From positions 1 to 62,833 of the forward strand of contig CAITYM010000028.1 in NCBI GenBank assembly GCA_903896615.1: a DNA stretch of 62,833 bases, written 5' to 3'. The translations under genes were made by a program, and so were the position numbers. Below the pieces are notes generated by a model. The model made no database searches. It was given only the letters and a program-made list of their open reading frames with translations, and was not told where the DNA came from. The DNA comes from an uncultured Burkholderiales bacterium. GTDB taxonomy: Bacteria > Pseudomonadota > Gammaproteobacteria > Burkholderiales > Burkholderiaceae_C. Positions 1 to 10,006 of the stretch are shown here, piece after piece (position 1 is the first letter of the stretch; every line of letters begins with the position of its first letter).

Positions 1-455
1 GCAATTTGGCTTGCTTTAGAGTTGTCTTGATTTATTAATGCTTGACCTAAAGCACCCGTATTTGCTCCAGACAGCGCAATAAGTCCGCCGGAATGCGTTT
101 TGAGCCAATCAAGTTTGATCAGCCCTTGGGTTTTGCACACATTTTCTGTCCAGCCCTTTGTTAAAAGTTGACATAGATTCAAATATCCTTGGGAATTTTG
201 GACGAGGAGCAATATTCTTGTGTTTAAGTCGGCGCGCGCAGGATCATGCTGTACATTGACATCAGCTCCAATTAAGGGTTTCACTCCGTTTGATCGGCAC
301 TCTTTATAAAACTTAATTGCACCAAAAAGATTATTCAGATCCGTCACTGCGAGCGCGGGTTGTTGATCGGCCTGCGCAGCTTGAACGATTTGCTCGATCC
401 GGTTGGATCCATCAATAACGGAGTACTCAGTGTGCAATCGCAGATGAACAAACAT
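1..455 (-). CDS. dnaE: DNA polymerase III subunit alpha (5' part only)
   Basis: The first 151 codons of a gene that runs off the left edge, read from the ATG at 453-455. The protein begins MFVHLRLHTEYSVIDG, followed by PALAVTDLNNLFGAIKFY and VKPLIGADV, which is the N-terminal PHP domain of the replicative polymerase catalytic subunit DnaE. The PHP metal-site motif HLRLHTEYS is present. The catalytic palm, fingers and C-terminal domains lie outside the window. The reading frame is open throughout. The FrnE-like gene lies 87 bp upstream on the same strand. Confidence 0.93.
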   Translation of the reverse strand, partial: MFVHLRLHTEYSVIDGSNRIEQIVQAAQADQQPALAVTDLNNLFGAIKFYKECRSNGVKPLIGADVNVQHDPARADLNTRILLLVQNSQGYLNLCQLLTKGWTENVCKTQGLIKLDWLKTHSGGLIALSGANTGALGQALINQDNSKASQI

Positions 456-542
456 ATCTATCTAAACTATAAAACATTAAACATACTAAACACAAAGACT
501 TGAGTCCCCCAATTACACATAATGCACATTTGAATGTGTTCG

Positions 543-1187
543 TTATTGAGAATCACAAGCCTCCTGCATTGCTTGTAAAAGCGTATCAGAGGCCTGGGCA
601 CCACTCACCGCCAAACGCCCATTGAATACAAAAAATGGAACGCCCTGTACACCCATCTCACGAGCCTGGATATCTGCCCTTTGAATCCGGCTTATCGAAC
701 CCGGCGAGTGCAGCGCATCATTTATGAGCTGCTCAGGCAGCCCTATCTCAGCCGCAATTTGCTCAAGTACGGCGTCATCTGTTAAGTCGCGAGCCTGAAT
801 GAAGTAAGCATCAAAGAGGGCTTGAACCATCCTCTCTTGTAGGGGAGCTTCCTCGCAAGCTGCAATGAGGCTGTGTGCTTTTCGGGTGTTGGGTTGCCTT
901 TGAATTTTGTCAAAGGCAAAGTTAATGCCTACCTCTAGTCCTACATTTGTTACTCGGTCATAGACCGTGGCAGCTCTGTCGCCAAACTTTTGGCTAACGT
1001 AGTCTGCGCGGTCTACTCCATCAATATCCAATTCAGGATTGAGCTGAAAGGGGTGCCAGCGAACAATGGGATCGCCTGCGCTCGGGTTGGCTTTCTTAAA
1101 AAGATCGATTGCAGTTTGCAGCTTAACCTTGCCAATGTAGCACCACGGACAAACTACATCGGAGATTACATCAACCGTTAAAGACAT
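543..1187 (-). CDS. DsbA family oxidoreductase, FrnE type
   Basis: 214-residue thioredoxin-fold protein. Near the N-terminus it carries the redox motif CPWC (in DVVCPWCYIGK), typical of the FrnE/YwbO branch of the DsbA family (Pfam DSBA, related to 2-hydroxychromene-2-carboxylate isomerases). The cis-proline region is visible in GVQGVPFFVFNGR near residue 185. No signal peptide is seen, so it is probably cytoplasmic and not a periplasmic DsbA. The ATG at 1187 is preceded by GGAG at a suitable distance. Physiological substrate is unknown; family members act in thiol redox or stress tolerance. It lies upstream of dnaE on the same strand, and could be cotranscribed. Confidence 0.85.
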   Translation of the reverse strand: MSLTVDVISDVVCPWCYIGKVKLQTAIDLFKKANPSAGDPIVRWHPFQLNPELDIDGVDRADYVSQKFGDRAATVYDRVTNVGLEVGINFAFDKIQRQPNTRKAHSLIAACEEAPLQERMVQALFDAYFIQARDLTDDAVLEQIAAEIGLPEQLINDALHSPGSISRIQRADIQAREMGVQGVPFFVFNGRLAVSGAQASDTLLQAMQEACDSQ

Positions 1188-1468
1188 TTAAAAAACTCCA
1201 ATCCCACCAGCCATTGACAATTAGTAAAGCAATTAATTGAGTTCTTAGCTCTCACACTAAGTGGGGCCTGCAATCTTTGCGTTCTGCCCTCCAGTGTAGT
1301 GCACCTTTGATACCCCGATTAAAGTGTTTTCCAGCCGTTTCTGCCACAATAGCTTTTATGTCACAATTTGGTACCAACGTTCAGACAGACTGGACCTGCA
1401 CTAATTGTCTACAGATCATCAGTGTTTTAACCAAAGAATTAATCCATTACAAATCAAAAGGAAAGATC

Positions 1469-1801
1469 ATGGCAAGCGAGCTAATTAAGCATATTTCTGA
1501 CGATAGTTTTGAGAAAGAAGTACTCCAATCAGGCGAGCCGGTGCTCGTTGATTACTGGGCTGAGTGGTGCGGCCCTTGCAAAATGATTGCTCCTATTTTG
1601 GACGAACTTGCGGGAAACTACCAGGGTAAGTTACAAATCGCAAAAATGAATGTTGACGAGAACCGTGAGATACCCGGCAAATTCGGCATTCGTGGCATCC
1701 CCACACTCATGATTTTTAAGAATGGTCAATTAGCAGCCACAAAGGTGGGTGCCCTCAGTAAGTCCCAACTTACAGAGTTTATTGACCAACAATTGGCATA
1801 A
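1469..1801 (+). CDS. trxA: Thioredoxin 1
   Basis: 110-residue thioredoxin, the cytosolic dithiol reductant. The active site WCGPCK is at about residues 32-37 and the cis-proline loop [14 protein letters not shown] follows at about 70-83. I place the start at the ATG of [10 protein letters not shown], preceded by the strong ribosome site AAAAGGAAAG. The reading frame stays open further upstream to 1277, but that extension has no homology-like character and no ribosome site. It is followed by rho, the common beta-proteobacterial order trxA-rho-rpmE. Confidence 0.95.
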   Translation: MASELIKHISDDSFEKEVLQSGEPVLVDYWAEWCGPCKMIAPILDELAGNYQGKLQIAKMNVDENREIPGKFGIRGIPTLMIFKNGQLAATKVGALSKSQLTEFIDQQLA

Positions 1802-1826
1802 AGTTACTTAGGATTTTCTATCATAA

Positions 1827-1864
1827 ACTCCTCTGAGTGGCCATTTAAGAACTCTCAGGGGAGT
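1827..1864 (+). other. Hairpin in the trxA-rho interval
   Basis: The segment ACTCCTCTGAG ... CTCAGGGGAGT forms an 11-bp stem with a single T-G wobble around a 16-nt loop, 26 bp after the trxA stop. No T-run follows, so it is not a classical intrinsic terminator. It could stabilise the 3' end of trxA mRNA or belong to the rho leader, where Rho autoregulation acts in other bacteria. The remainder of the interval up to 2095 holds no gene. Confidence 0.45.
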
Positions 1865-2095
1865 CTACTCACTAGAAAAAGGCGGGACCTATAGAAGAAA
1901 CAATACTGCTAAAAGTTTTTAGTTAGATCACCTTTACCCACGCTAGAGTCCAATTTTCCTGTCATAATGGAGCTTCACCGCTTATTCTTTTTAACAAAGA
2001 TGGGTCCAGGTGATTGAATTTGGGCACTAAGCCCATATGAATCAAACTTTTACTCCCCCTTCAATTATTTCGAACTCCCCCATTGGAGTCTTTAC

Positions 2096-3358
2096 ATGCA
2101 TCTTAACGAACTCAAGGCACTTCATGTGTCTGAAGTGCTCAAACAAGCTGACGATCTTGAAATAGAAAATACGGGTCGTATGCGCAAACAAGAACTAATG
2201 TTTGCAATCATCAAAAAAAGAGCGCGCGCTGGAGAACAAGTTTTTGCGGACGGTGTTTTGGAAATTCTGCCAGACGGGTTTGGATTTCTAAGGAGTCCAG
2301 ACACAAGTTATACAGCAAGCACAGACGATATCTACATAAGCCCAAGTCAGGTTCGTCGATTTAATCTGCACACCGGAGACATGGTTGAGGGCGAAGTGCG
2401 AATTCCCAAAGAAGGTGAACGCTACTTTGCACTTACAAAACTTGACAAGGTGAATGGTGATTTACCTGAGAACAATAAACATAAGGTCATGTTTGAAAAC
2501 TTAACGCCTTTGTTCCCGAAGGAACACATGCGTTTAGAACGCGATATCAAGGGTGACGAAAACATCACCGGGCGAATCATTGACATCATCGCCCCTATAG
2601 GCAAAGGCCAAAGAGCTTTGTTGGTCGCCCCTCCCAAGAGTGGAAAAACGGTGATGATGCAACACATTGCACATGCCATCACAGCAAACTACCCAGACTC
2701 CCACATGATGGTTCTTCTAGTTGATGAAAGACCAGAGGAAGTTACTGAGATGCAACGCAGTGTCAAGGGCGAGGTCATAGCCTCAACCTTTGATGAGGCC
2801 GCGGCTAGACATGTTCACGTTGCAGAAATGGTTATTGAACGTGCCAAGCGACTTGTTGAGCTTAAAAAAGATGTTGTAATTTTGCTTGACTCAATCACAC
2901 GCTTGGCAAGAGCTTATAACAATGTTGTACCAAGCTCAGGTAAGGTTCTAACGGGCGGGGTCGATGCCAATGCACTTCAACGGCCCAAACGCTTTTTTGG
3001 TGCAGCTCGTAAAGTTGAAGAAGGTGGCTCGCTCACCATCATCGCTACGGCTCTAGTAGAAACTGGCAGCCGGATGGATGAAGTGATATTCGAAGAATTC
3101 AAAGGCACCGGTAATTGTGAAATTCATTTAGACCGTCGACTCTACGAAAAACGTGTTTTCCCGGCTATACAACTCAACCGAAGTGGTACGCGTCGCGAGG
3201 AACTCCTCTTTGCTCCCGAAATCCTTCAAAAAACACGCATTCTTCGCCAATTGATTTACAACATGGACGAGATTGAATCCATGGAGCTGATGCTTAAGAA
3301 CATGAAGTCAACAAAAACCAACGTTGATTTCTTTGATTTGATGAGGCGAGGCGGTTAA
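2096..3358 (+). CDS. rho: Transcription termination factor Rho
   Basis: 420-residue hexameric RNA-dependent ATPase that ends transcription of untranslated RNA. It has the N-terminal Rho-N helix bundle ([11 protein letters not shown]), the cold-shock-like RNA-binding domain (about 50-125, with [13 protein letters not shown]), and the RecA-type ATPase domain with Walker A APPKSGKT near residue 178 and the [10 protein letters not shown] segment. C-terminal residues DLMRRGG are near-invariant in beta-proteobacterial Rho. Length matches the family. GGAG lies upstream of the ATG. Located between trxA and rpmE. Confidence 0.98.
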   Translation: MHLNELKALHVSEVLKQADDLEIENTGRMRKQELMFAIIKKRARAGEQVFADGVLEILPDGFGFLRSPDTSYTASTDDIYISPSQVRRFNLHTGDMVEGEVRIPKEGERYFALTKLDKVNGDLPENNKHKVMFENLTPLFPKEHMRLERDIKGDENITGRIIDIIAPIGKGQRALLVAPPKSGKTVMMQHIAHAITANYPDSHMMVLLVDERPEEVTEMQRSVKGEVIASTFDEAAARHVHVAEMVIERAKRLVELKKDVVILLDSITRLARAYNNVVPSSGKVLTGGVDANALQRPKRFFGAARKVEEGGSLTIIATALVETGSRMDEVIFEEFKGTGNCEIHLDRRLYEKRVFPAIQLNRSGTRREELLFAPEILQKTRILRQLIYNMDEIESMELMLKNMKSTKTNVDFFDLMRRGG

Positions 3359-3378
3359 AAGAATACTTTTTAACTATA

Positions 3379-3398
3379 GCCATGGGCTCGCCTATGGC
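3379..3398 (+). other. Small hairpin in the rho-rpmE interval
   Basis: GCCATGGG CTCG CCTATGGC folds into an 8-bp stem (one G-T pair) with a four-base loop, about 20 bp after rho. No U-run follows. It may be an RNA processing or attenuation element between rho and rpmE, but the evidence is only the predicted fold. Confidence 0.3.
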
Positions 3399-3474
3399 AT
3401 AATAGCGGGTTACGCGCAAAGTACGATAGAAGTGGTCTGTCGTGGCTCGCGCACTTGAACATTAAGGATTAAAT

Positions 3475-3732
3475 ATGAAAGAAGGCATCCATCCCGAATA
3501 CCGCGAAGTTTGTTTCGTGGACCTCTCTAATGGATTCAAGTTTGTTACGCGCTCATGCTTAAGCGCTAAAGAAACTGTCAAAATGGACGATGGTCGCGAA
3601 CTCCCGTTGTTCAAGCTAGATACGTCAAGCGAATCACATCCCTTTTATACAGGAACTCAAAAATCTGTGGACACAATGGGTGGACGCGTTGAACGATTCC
3701 GCAACAAGTACGGTAAGACTGCTGCAAAGTAA
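3475..3732 (+). CDS. rpmE2: 50S ribosomal protein L31, type B
   Basis: 85-residue large-subunit ribosomal protein beginning [20 protein letters not shown]. It is the type B (C-minus) form: the zinc-binding cysteine pairs of type A L31 are absent; only C13 and C29 occur. The ATG is preceded by AAGGA. It follows rho, as in many Burkholderiales, and is closed by an intrinsic terminator. Confidence 0.95.
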   Translation: MKEGIHPEYREVCFVDLSNGFKFVTRSCLSAKETVKMDDGRELPLFKLDTSSESHPFYTGTQKSVDTMGGRVERFRNKYGKTAAK

Positions 3733-3752
3733 GCTCTGTATCTCCTTCAAAG

Positions 3753-3783
3753 GGCAGCACGGGCAACCGTTGCTGCCTTTTTT
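3753..3783 (+). terminator. Rho-independent terminator after rpmE2
   Basis: Stem GGCAGCA / TGCTGCC separated by 11 nt and followed immediately by six T residues, about 20 bp beyond the rpmE2 stop codon. Confidence 0.85.
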
Positions 3784-3847
3784 AATGGCAATTCTAGATA
3801 ACTAACACATACAAGCAGATTTTTAGTACAACTGTTAAAGTAACCAA

Positions 3848-5680
3848 GTGAACACGCCCACCCCCGCCATCGTTCCCCAGTACGCAGTTCGACGACTGCC
3901 AATATGGGCATTGCTTACACTGAGCGGTCTATACGTTTTGTCAGGCTTTCTAGGTAGAGCACCTTGGAAGGCGATGGATATTAGCTCCTTTGGATATATG
4001 CTGGAGCTAACTCGCTCGGGGCTGAGTCCTTGGGCTTGGCTGTCCATAACTCCCACTTTAGGCGGGTTACTGCCAGAGATTGACAGTACGCTTAGTTACG
4101 CGGTAGGCGCTTGGTCAATTGAGCTTTTTTCAAACCAGTGGCATTTAATGGCTGCAGACGCAGCAGCTCGAATCCCCTTTATTCTCTTTTTAGCACTCAC
4201 TTTAAGCTGTACATGGCACAGCGTCTACTATCTTTCCTTAAGCCCAAAAGCCAAGCCAGTTCAGTTTGCATTTGGCGGGCAAGCTAATTCAAACGACTAC
4301 GCTCTGGCTTTAGCTGATGCCTGTGTATTGGCATTGGTTGCAACGCTTGGTCTTGCACAACTAGGACACGAAAGTACGCCAACAGTCGCACAACTCGCAA
4401 TGGTCAGCTTGGTGATGTTAGGTTTTTCGATGATGGCGTTTCAGCCAGTTAAAGCACAAGTAATACTAGGGGCTGGCTTGTTTGGACTCAGCCTTATGGG
4501 AGCACCAAGTTTAAGTGTCATACTTGGAATAGGTGGAGCTACTATTTGCGCGCTAGATAAGGACTCAGAAAGTAGCAAACAACACAGTTTCATGATGCTG
4601 ATTTTGTGCCTAGGGGTTGCGATCTTAAGTCACCTGCTTCATTTGTGGCAGTGGAGAATTATTCCACTTACTCGGACCTGGAGTGAATTGCCCAGCCTCG
4701 GACGACTTTGGATCTGGTTTTGTTGGCCCGTTTGGCCGCTTGTTTTGTGGACACTTTGGCGCTGGCGCAATCAATGGGCAAGCTCAAACTGGAGTAGACA
4801 CCTTATCATTCCGCTGATGCACGCAGTAGTAATAAGTGTGGCTGCCTTTTTAACATTCTCACAAGAGCGAACACTTTTACTGGCACTTCCCTCCATGGCT
4901 GCACTAGCAGCATTCTCACTACCTACGCTGACACGCGGTGTAAAGGCATTGATCGATTGGTTCACTCTGCTACTTTTTAGTGGATGCGCATTTGTTATTT
5001 GGGTAATATGGCTTGCGTATCAAACGGGATGGCCAGAACAACCGGCGAAAAACGTAGCAAAACTAATTCCAGGATTTGTTCCACACTTCTATATTGAAAC
5101 ATTCATTCTCGCATTATTTGCTACATTTACCTGGGGTTTTATCGTTCACTGGAGAGTGGGACGTAACCCTACAGCGCTTTGGAAAACACTCATCTTACCA
5201 GCCGGTGGTGCTTCACTTTGTTGGTTCTTAGTGATGAGTCTTTGGCTACCCCCAGTCGATTATGGACGCAGCTATGTCTCTCTTATCCACAAGGTGCAAG
5301 ATAGTATAGGCTCACCCTCATGCGTCTACACATGGAAGCTTACTCGCCCACAGTTAACTGCCCTAAAGTTTCATGCAAATTTAACTTTAGTTGACTTTCA
5401 AAAAAGTGATCAATTGTTAGATGCAGTACTAGACCAAGTGAAATCAAAATCAATATACAGTATTCAGCTAGCGCAGGACAAAACAAATAATAATATCTCT
5501 GCCATTGCAAATGCAGGCACAGAACCTGAATGTTCTTGGTTATTGGTAAACAGCGAACACAGGGAAGAAATTCAAACTAATATCAACAAACACCAAGCAG
5601 GAAATTGGACTGTTCTGAAAGTACTCAGAAAGCCCTCCGATCCCGATGAAGATTTAGTGATATTTAGGCACAAAAAGTAA
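3848..5680 (+). CDS. Polytopic membrane protein, possibly a PMT/ArnT-like glycosyltransferase
   Basis: 610-residue integral membrane protein with roughly a dozen hydrophobic segments and a soluble C-terminal tail of about 150 residues from residue 460. The early loop after the first membrane helix has the pattern GRAPWKAMDISSFGYM, which resembles the acidic first periplasmic loop of PMT/GT39 sugar transferases (ArnT-like). The rest is too divergent to name by eye. Start is a GTG at 3848 with no clear ribosome site. The stop is 2 bp before the next start, so it is cotranscribed with the MATE gene. If GT39-like, it would move a sugar from a lipid carrier onto an envelope acceptor; that is inference. 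Confidence 0.6.
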   Translation: MNTPTPAIVPQYAVRRLPIWALLTLSGLYVLSGFLGRAPWKAMDISSFGYMLELTRSGLSPWAWLSITPTLGGLLPEIDSTLSYAVGAWSIELFSNQWHLMAADAAARIPFILFLALTLSCTWHSVYYLSLSPKAKPVQFAFGGQANSNDYALALADACVLALVATLGLAQLGHESTPTVAQLAMVSLVMLGFSMMAFQPVKAQVILGAGLFGLSLMGAPSLSVILGIGGATICALDKDSESSKQHSFMMLILCLGVAILSHLLHLWQWRIIPLTRTWSELPSLGRLWIWFCWPVWPLVLWTLWRWRNQWASSNWSRHLIIPLMHAVVISVAAFLTFSQERTLLLALPSMAALAAFSLPTLTRGVKALIDWFTLLLFSGCAFVIWVIWLAYQTGWPEQPAKNVAKLIPGFVPHFYIETFILALFATFTWGFIVHWRVGRNPTALWKTLILPAGGASLCWFLVMSLWLPPVDYGRSYVSLIHKVQDSIGSPSCVYTWKLTRPQLTALKFHANLTLVDFQKSDQLLDAVLDQVKSKSIYSIQLAQDKTNNNISAIANAGTEPECSWLLVNSEHREEIQTNINKHQAGNWTVLKVLRKPSDPDEDLVIFRHKK

Positions 5681-5682
5681 TC

Positions 5683-7137
5683 ATGCCCACGTATCACCCG
5701 ACGCGCAATAAGCGTTCAAAAGAATTTACCACCGAACACTCCCCCACTCTCGCAAATCCTCAGAAGGATACGCAAACCTTCAAAGAAGTATCTGAGCGTA
5801 AACTAATCTTCAACCATGCAATAACAGTGTGGGTAGGTCAAATTGCGGTTATGAGCTTTGGCATAACAGACACAGTCGTTGCTGGTCGATTCAGCGAGCA
5901 CGCGTTAGCTACCCTCTCAATTGGCTCTGCTTTTTACATTACAGTATTTGTTGCATTGATGGGGGTATTGCAAGCACTCTTGCCTGCTCTTGCAGAACTA
6001 AGGGGCGCTGGTAAAGCGCACACATTAGGTGCAATATTTAGGCAATCCTTGTATCTATGTGGCTTTACCAGTTTGGTGGGAATCATTGCACTTTTGTCGC
6101 CTCACTTTATCTTTGAACGCACACAGGTCCCACTTACCTTAAGGGTTGAGGCACAGACTTATTTAGCAGTTCTTGCTGCTGCGTTACCTCCAGCCCTATT
6201 TTTCAGAATGTTTAGCACACTCAACCAAAGCCTTGGAAGGCCTCAACTAGTTACTTGGGTGCAAATTGCGGCTCTGTGTATAAAAATTCCCCTATCCGCT
6301 TTCTTCACTTTCGGCGCACTCGGCTTTGAGGGACTCGGGGTCGTAGGTTGCGCTGTAGCAACCCTTTGTGTCAATTACTCGATGATGGCACTTGCACTCG
6401 TCTTGCTTAAAACTCAAACTCTTTATCACCCCTATAAAATTTGGTCTCCCATGGAGCGAATCAACTGGCGTGAGATTTATGAATTAGCTAGACTAGGTGT
6501 ACCGAATGCACTCAGCATTACCGTAGAGGTCAGCTCATTCACTTTGATGGCCTTCTTTATTGCACGCTTGGGAACGCAGGCTTCAGCGAGCCATCAAATC
6601 GTTGCCAATTTTGCTGCACTCATGTATATGGTTCCACTTTCTTTATCAATTGCTACAAGTGCAAGGGTTAGTTACTGGATTGGTGCTAGCAGAAGAGAAT
6701 CATCGCATAAAGCTATCAAAATTGGATTTCAAAACGTCATAGGCATGGCCGCTCTCAACATTTGCTTGTTGGCTATTTTTAAAAACAAAATTGCAGAGCT
6801 TTACGCTCCTAATCCACAAGTTGCTGAATTAGCAGCCAGCATGTTAGCTTGGTTATGCCTTTACCATGTTGGGGATTCACTCCAAGTCTTGTGCTTCTTT
6901 ATACTGCGCTGTTACAAGATAACTTTAAAGCCACTTCTTATTTATAGTGTGATGTTATGGGGGGTAGGGCTGTATGGTGGTTTTTCTTTAGCTTACTTAG
7001 GCGTAGCATCTATACCGCCACTCTTGAGTCCTAAAGCATTTTGGATCGCCTCTAGCACGGCACTGTTGTTCAGTGCTTTGTTACTCATTGCGCTCGTCAT
7101 CCAAGCTCAAAGAAAAAATACCCGGTTACAAAATTAG
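5683..7137 (+). CDS. MATE family efflux transporter
   Basis: 484-residue inner-membrane protein with about 12 transmembrane helices in two similar halves, typical of multidrug and toxic compound extrusion (NorM-type) antiporters. Characteristic stretches are FGITDTVVAGRFS in helix 1-2, LNQSLGRPQ, and in the second half the GVPNALSITVEVSSF and ASHQIVANFAALMYMVPL segments. A hydrophilic N-terminal extension of about 45 residues precedes the first helix, so the true start could lie further in. Cation-coupled export of organic compounds is the family function; the substrate is unknown. Translationally close to the upstream membrane protein; it converges with phoR 12 bp away. Confidence 0.9.
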   Translation: MPTYHPTRNKRSKEFTTEHSPTLANPQKDTQTFKEVSERKLIFNHAITVWVGQIAVMSFGITDTVVAGRFSEHALATLSIGSAFYITVFVALMGVLQALLPALAELRGAGKAHTLGAIFRQSLYLCGFTSLVGIIALLSPHFIFERTQVPLTLRVEAQTYLAVLAAALPPALFFRMFSTLNQSLGRPQLVTWVQIAALCIKIPLSAFFTFGALGFEGLGVVGCAVATLCVNYSMMALALVLLKTQTLYHPYKIWSPMERINWREIYELARLGVPNALSITVEVSSFTLMAFFIARLGTQASASHQIVANFAALMYMVPLSLSIATSARVSYWIGASRRESSHKAIKIGFQNVIGMAALNICLLAIFKNKIAELYAPNPQVAELAASMLAWLCLYHVGDSLQVLCFFILRCYKITLKPLLIYSVMLWGVGLYGGFSLAYLGVASIPPLLSPKAFWIASSTALLFSALLLIALVIQAQRKNTRLQN

Positions 7138-7149
7138 GGGTCGGTTGCT

Positions 7150-8484
7150 TTAAATAACATTTGCCCGCAATCGCTCGGCAGGTATTTTTAAGGAAAAGCA
7201 AGATCCTTTTCCAAGTTGACTTGAAATGGAGAACTTTGAGTCATGCCTTTGTGCAACGTGCTTAACAATAGCTAGACCCAATCCAGTCCCCCCACTCTCC
7301 CTAGACCTACTTCGGTCTACCCTATAAAAGCGCTCAGTCAAACGGGGAATATGCTCAGGTGCAATACCAGGTCCCGAGTCTTCAACACTAAACTCTATCC
7401 CATCCCCCGTTTTAAGTACAAATTTAACAGCAATCGATCCTTCCTCTGGGGTATAACGAACAGCGTTGCTCACCAAATTGGTCATTGCGCTTAGCAATTC
7501 GTTTCTTGAGCCTGCGATTTCTATTTCTTTGACAGAATCATCCATCAAAAAGGAAATGCTTTGTGCATGCTCAGGATATAGCAATGCAGACAATGACCTT
7601 GCTTCTTGTTCACACTGCTGCCAAAGGACCATAACAGGTGTCCACTCGGTTTTGCTGGGAACTGGGGATCCTTCAAGCTTGGACAGAGTTAATAGATCAT
7701 TAACTAAGGTTTGCATACGGTTTGATTGTTGTGACATCAACTCCAAGTAGCCGTTTCGCTCCACCTCTGTGACAGGCAAGGTTAGCAAAGTCTCAATGAA
7801 ACCTGCCAATACAGTTAAAGGTGTTCTAATTTCGTGAGATACGTTAGCTACAAAGTCTCTTCGCATGACTTCAGCCTGTTCTATTTGGGTGATATCTCGC
7901 GATAAAAGGAGCCTGCGACCCTCCCCGTAGGGGAACAGTTGAAGGGATATCTTACGGGGACTCTCTGGGCGACTATCACGGGCTTGAATCACCAATTCTT
8001 CGCTTGTATTTTGATCCTTTAAATATTGACTAAATAAAGGATCTCGAACTAAGTTACCTATCAATTGAAGTACGTCACGCTGCATATCAATTCCCAAATG
8101 GTGCGCAGCTGTTTGGTTACACCACTCAATCCGAAGTTGATCGTCCAGTAGTAAAACACCATTAGGCGAGGCTTGTATAGCAGACAAAAAGTCGTTTAAT
8201 CGTTGGAGACTTTGCTGATTAAGTTGTTGTTGACGCCTGTGAAGTCGAATCACTTTATCGACCACTAATTCTAGGTCGCCGACTCGGGTTGGCCGTAGAC
8301 TGAACTCACCCCTATGTAACCATTTGAGCAGTCTATTTAGTTTGTATTGTTGAAATATGCTCCAACCAATTGCGACCAGAAACAGACCCGCGCAAGCACC
8401 CGTGAAAGAGCTAGTACTGAGTTGGTAACCTGTAATTGCACCTAATACAAGTAGGAATAGGAATTGAATGACTCGCCAAGGCAT
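7150..8484 (-). CDS. phoR: Phosphate regulon sensor histidine kinase PhoR
   Basis: 444-residue membrane histidine kinase. Two hydrophobic segments lie in the first 45 residues, followed by a linker, a PAS domain (about 95-200), the HisKA dimerisation box [13 protein letters not shown] with the phosphoacceptor His near residue 218, and a HATPase domain with N-box [11 protein letters not shown], and G-boxes [10 protein letters not shown] and [12 protein letters not shown]. It phosphorylates PhoB when external phosphate is low and is held in check by the Pst transporter and PhoU. It follows phoB by 2 bp at the end of the pst operon. Confidence 0.95.
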   Translation of the reverse strand: MPWRVIQFLFLLVLGAITGYQLSTSSFTGACAGLFLVAIGWSIFQQYKLNRLLKWLHRGEFSLRPTRVGDLELVVDKVIRLHRRQQQLNQQSLQRLNDFLSAIQASPNGVLLLDDQLRIEWCNQTAAHHLGIDMQRDVLQLIGNLVRDPLFSQYLKDQNTSEELVIQARDSRPESPRKISLQLFPYGEGRRLLLSRDITQIEQAEVMRRDFVANVSHEIRTPLTVLAGFIETLLTLPVTEVERNGYLELMSQQSNRMQTLVNDLLTLSKLEGSPVPSKTEWTPVMVLWQQCEQEARSLSALLYPEHAQSISFLMDDSVKEIEIAGSRNELLSAMTNLVSNAVRYTPEEGSIAVKFVLKTGDGIEFSVEDSGPGIAPEHIPRLTERFYRVDRSRSRESGGTGLGLAIVKHVAQRHDSKFSISSQLGKGSCFSLKIPAERLRANVI

Positions 8485-8486
8485 TG

Positions 8487-9176
8487 CTAGATTGCGTGTG
8501 CATTGACTGTTAAACGGTAGCCAGCACCTCTAACAGTTTCTATCATCGAACCAGCTTCACCCAGGGCTTCTCGCAGGCGTTTAACGTGCACATCAACTGT
8601 ACGCTCTTCAATGAAGACATGGTCACCCCAAACTTTATCTAATAGTTGAGACCTGGAATGAACACGCTCAGTGTGGTGCATAAAGAAGCTAAGAAGCTTG
8701 AACTCGGTGGGTCCCATTTTAAGGGGTTGTCCAGCAAAAGTCACCCGGTAAGAAGCCCCGTCCAAGCTAAGCGCACCTACTGTCACACTCTGCGCAATTT
8801 GCTCAGGCGCACGTCTCCTGAGCACAGCACGGATTCGGGCAAGGAGTTCCTGGGTTGAAAAGGGCTTGGTAATATAGTCATCTGCGCCGGCGTCCAACCC
8901 CGCTACCTTATCACTTTCATCTCCTCTAGCGGTGAGCATTAGTATTGGAACTGGCTTGACTCTTGGATCGGCTCGCCATTTTTTTGCTAGAGCTACGCCG
9001 CTTTGTCCCGGGAGCATCCAATCCAATAAAATGACATCGGGCAAGACAGCGTCAATTTCCCGTTGCGCAGCATCCCCGTCCTCAGACCAAATAGGAGTAA
9101 ATCCGTTGTGTCGCAAATTAACTGAAATCAATTCAGCAATCGCTTTCTCATCCTCAACAATCAAAACTCTGGGCAT
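8487..9176 (-). CDS. phoB: Phosphate regulon response regulator PhoB
   Basis: OmpR-family response regulator. It has a receiver domain with phosphoacceptor Asp in [10 protein letters not shown], conserved Thr in MLTARG and Lys in DDYITKPF, and a C-terminal winged-helix DNA-binding domain ending in the [12 protein letters not shown] and [10 protein letters not shown] segments. I chose the ATG of [10 protein letters not shown] at 9176, the usual PhoB N-terminus; the frame also allows a start at 9212. It should bind the Pho boxes found upstream of pstS, ppx and the alkaline phosphatase genes in this window. Confidence 0.96.
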   Translation of the reverse strand: MPRVLIVEDEKAIAELISVNLRHNGFTPIWSEDGDAAQREIDAVLPDVILLDWMLPGQSGVALAKKWRADPRVKPVPILMLTARGDESDKVAGLDAGADDYITKPFSTQELLARIRAVLRRRAPEQIAQSVTVGALSLDGASYRVTFAGQPLKMGPTEFKLLSFFMHHTERVHSRSQLLDKVWGDHVFIEERTVDVHVKRLREALGEAGSMIETVRGAGYRLTVNAHAI

Positions 9177-9248
9177 GTGTGAACGCATATTATTTTTGGG
9201 GTAAACATTCAAATTTAGGCACTCTTGTGTAAACCAGATTAATAGAAA

Positions 9249-9950
9249 TTAAAGTACAGATGACTCAATCTCAGCAATTGAGGTATGTCTGATGTCAGCG
9301 CCTTTGACGATATAAATAATGCATTCTGCAATATTTTTAGCGTGGTCTCCAATACGCTCAATCGCTTTTGCAATAAACAGTAAATCAAGACTGGCAGATA
9401 TCGTTCTTGGATCCTCCATCATGTAGGTGATTAACTTACGGACAAAACCGTCAAACTCTTTATCGATTAGGTCATCTTCTTTCAAAATGGTTACTGCAGA
9501 AAGGATATCTAATCTTGCAAAACCGTCCAGTGCTTTACGAAGTTGACTACTGGCCATCTCGGTAGCCAGTCTTAGTTCTGAGGAGGGAAGTTTACGGGGC
9601 GTACCTCCGTCAATAATGGATCGAACCATTTTGGCAATCTTTTGAGCCTCATCACCGGCGCGTTCTAAGTTTGCAGTGATTTTTGATATCGCCATTAGTA
9701 GGCGCAAATCCCTTGCAGTTGGCTGACGACGACCAATGATTGATGTAAGCTCTCGATCAATCTCAACTTCCATTGAGTTAACCCTGTCTTCAGCCTCAAA
9801 GACTTGATCCGTCACCTCAGCACTTAACTGAGTCAGTGAGTAAACCGATTGCCTAATTTGCGCCTCAACCAGGCCGCCCATCTCCATCACGCGTGAACAT
9901 ACGTCATTAATCTCGCTATCGAACTGAGTAGATAAGTGTTTATCTGGCAT
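9249..9950 (-). CDS. phoU: Phosphate signalling complex protein PhoU
   Basis: 233-residue all-helical protein with two PhoU repeats of three helices each; the metal-binding E/DxxxD-type patterns are visible in ITANLERAGDEAQKIA and AIERIGDHAKNIAE. It links the Pst transporter to PhoR and dampens Pho signalling. AAGGA precedes the ATG. It lies between pstB and phoB, so transporter, brake and two-component system form one transcription unit. Confidence 0.96.
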   Translation of the reverse strand: MPDKHLSTQFDSEINDVCSRVMEMGGLVEAQIRQSVYSLTQLSAEVTDQVFEAEDRVNSMEVEIDRELTSIIGRRQPTARDLRLLMAISKITANLERAGDEAQKIAKMVRSIIDGGTPRKLPSSELRLATEMASSQLRKALDGFARLDILSAVTILKEDDLIDKEFDGFVRKLITYMMEDPRTISASLDLLFIAKAIERIGDHAKNIAECIIYIVKGADIRHTSIAEIESSVL

Positions 9951-10006
9951 TTCGTGTCCTTATAATTTTTAAAGCAATTTTTTCAAAAATACTGACTTAA
10001 TGTGAA

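Noticed and set aside
1277-1468. Upstream in-frame extension of trxA
   Set aside because: The thioredoxin begins at the ATG at 1469 with a strong ribosome site; the extra 64 residues do not look like any thioredoxin N-terminus.
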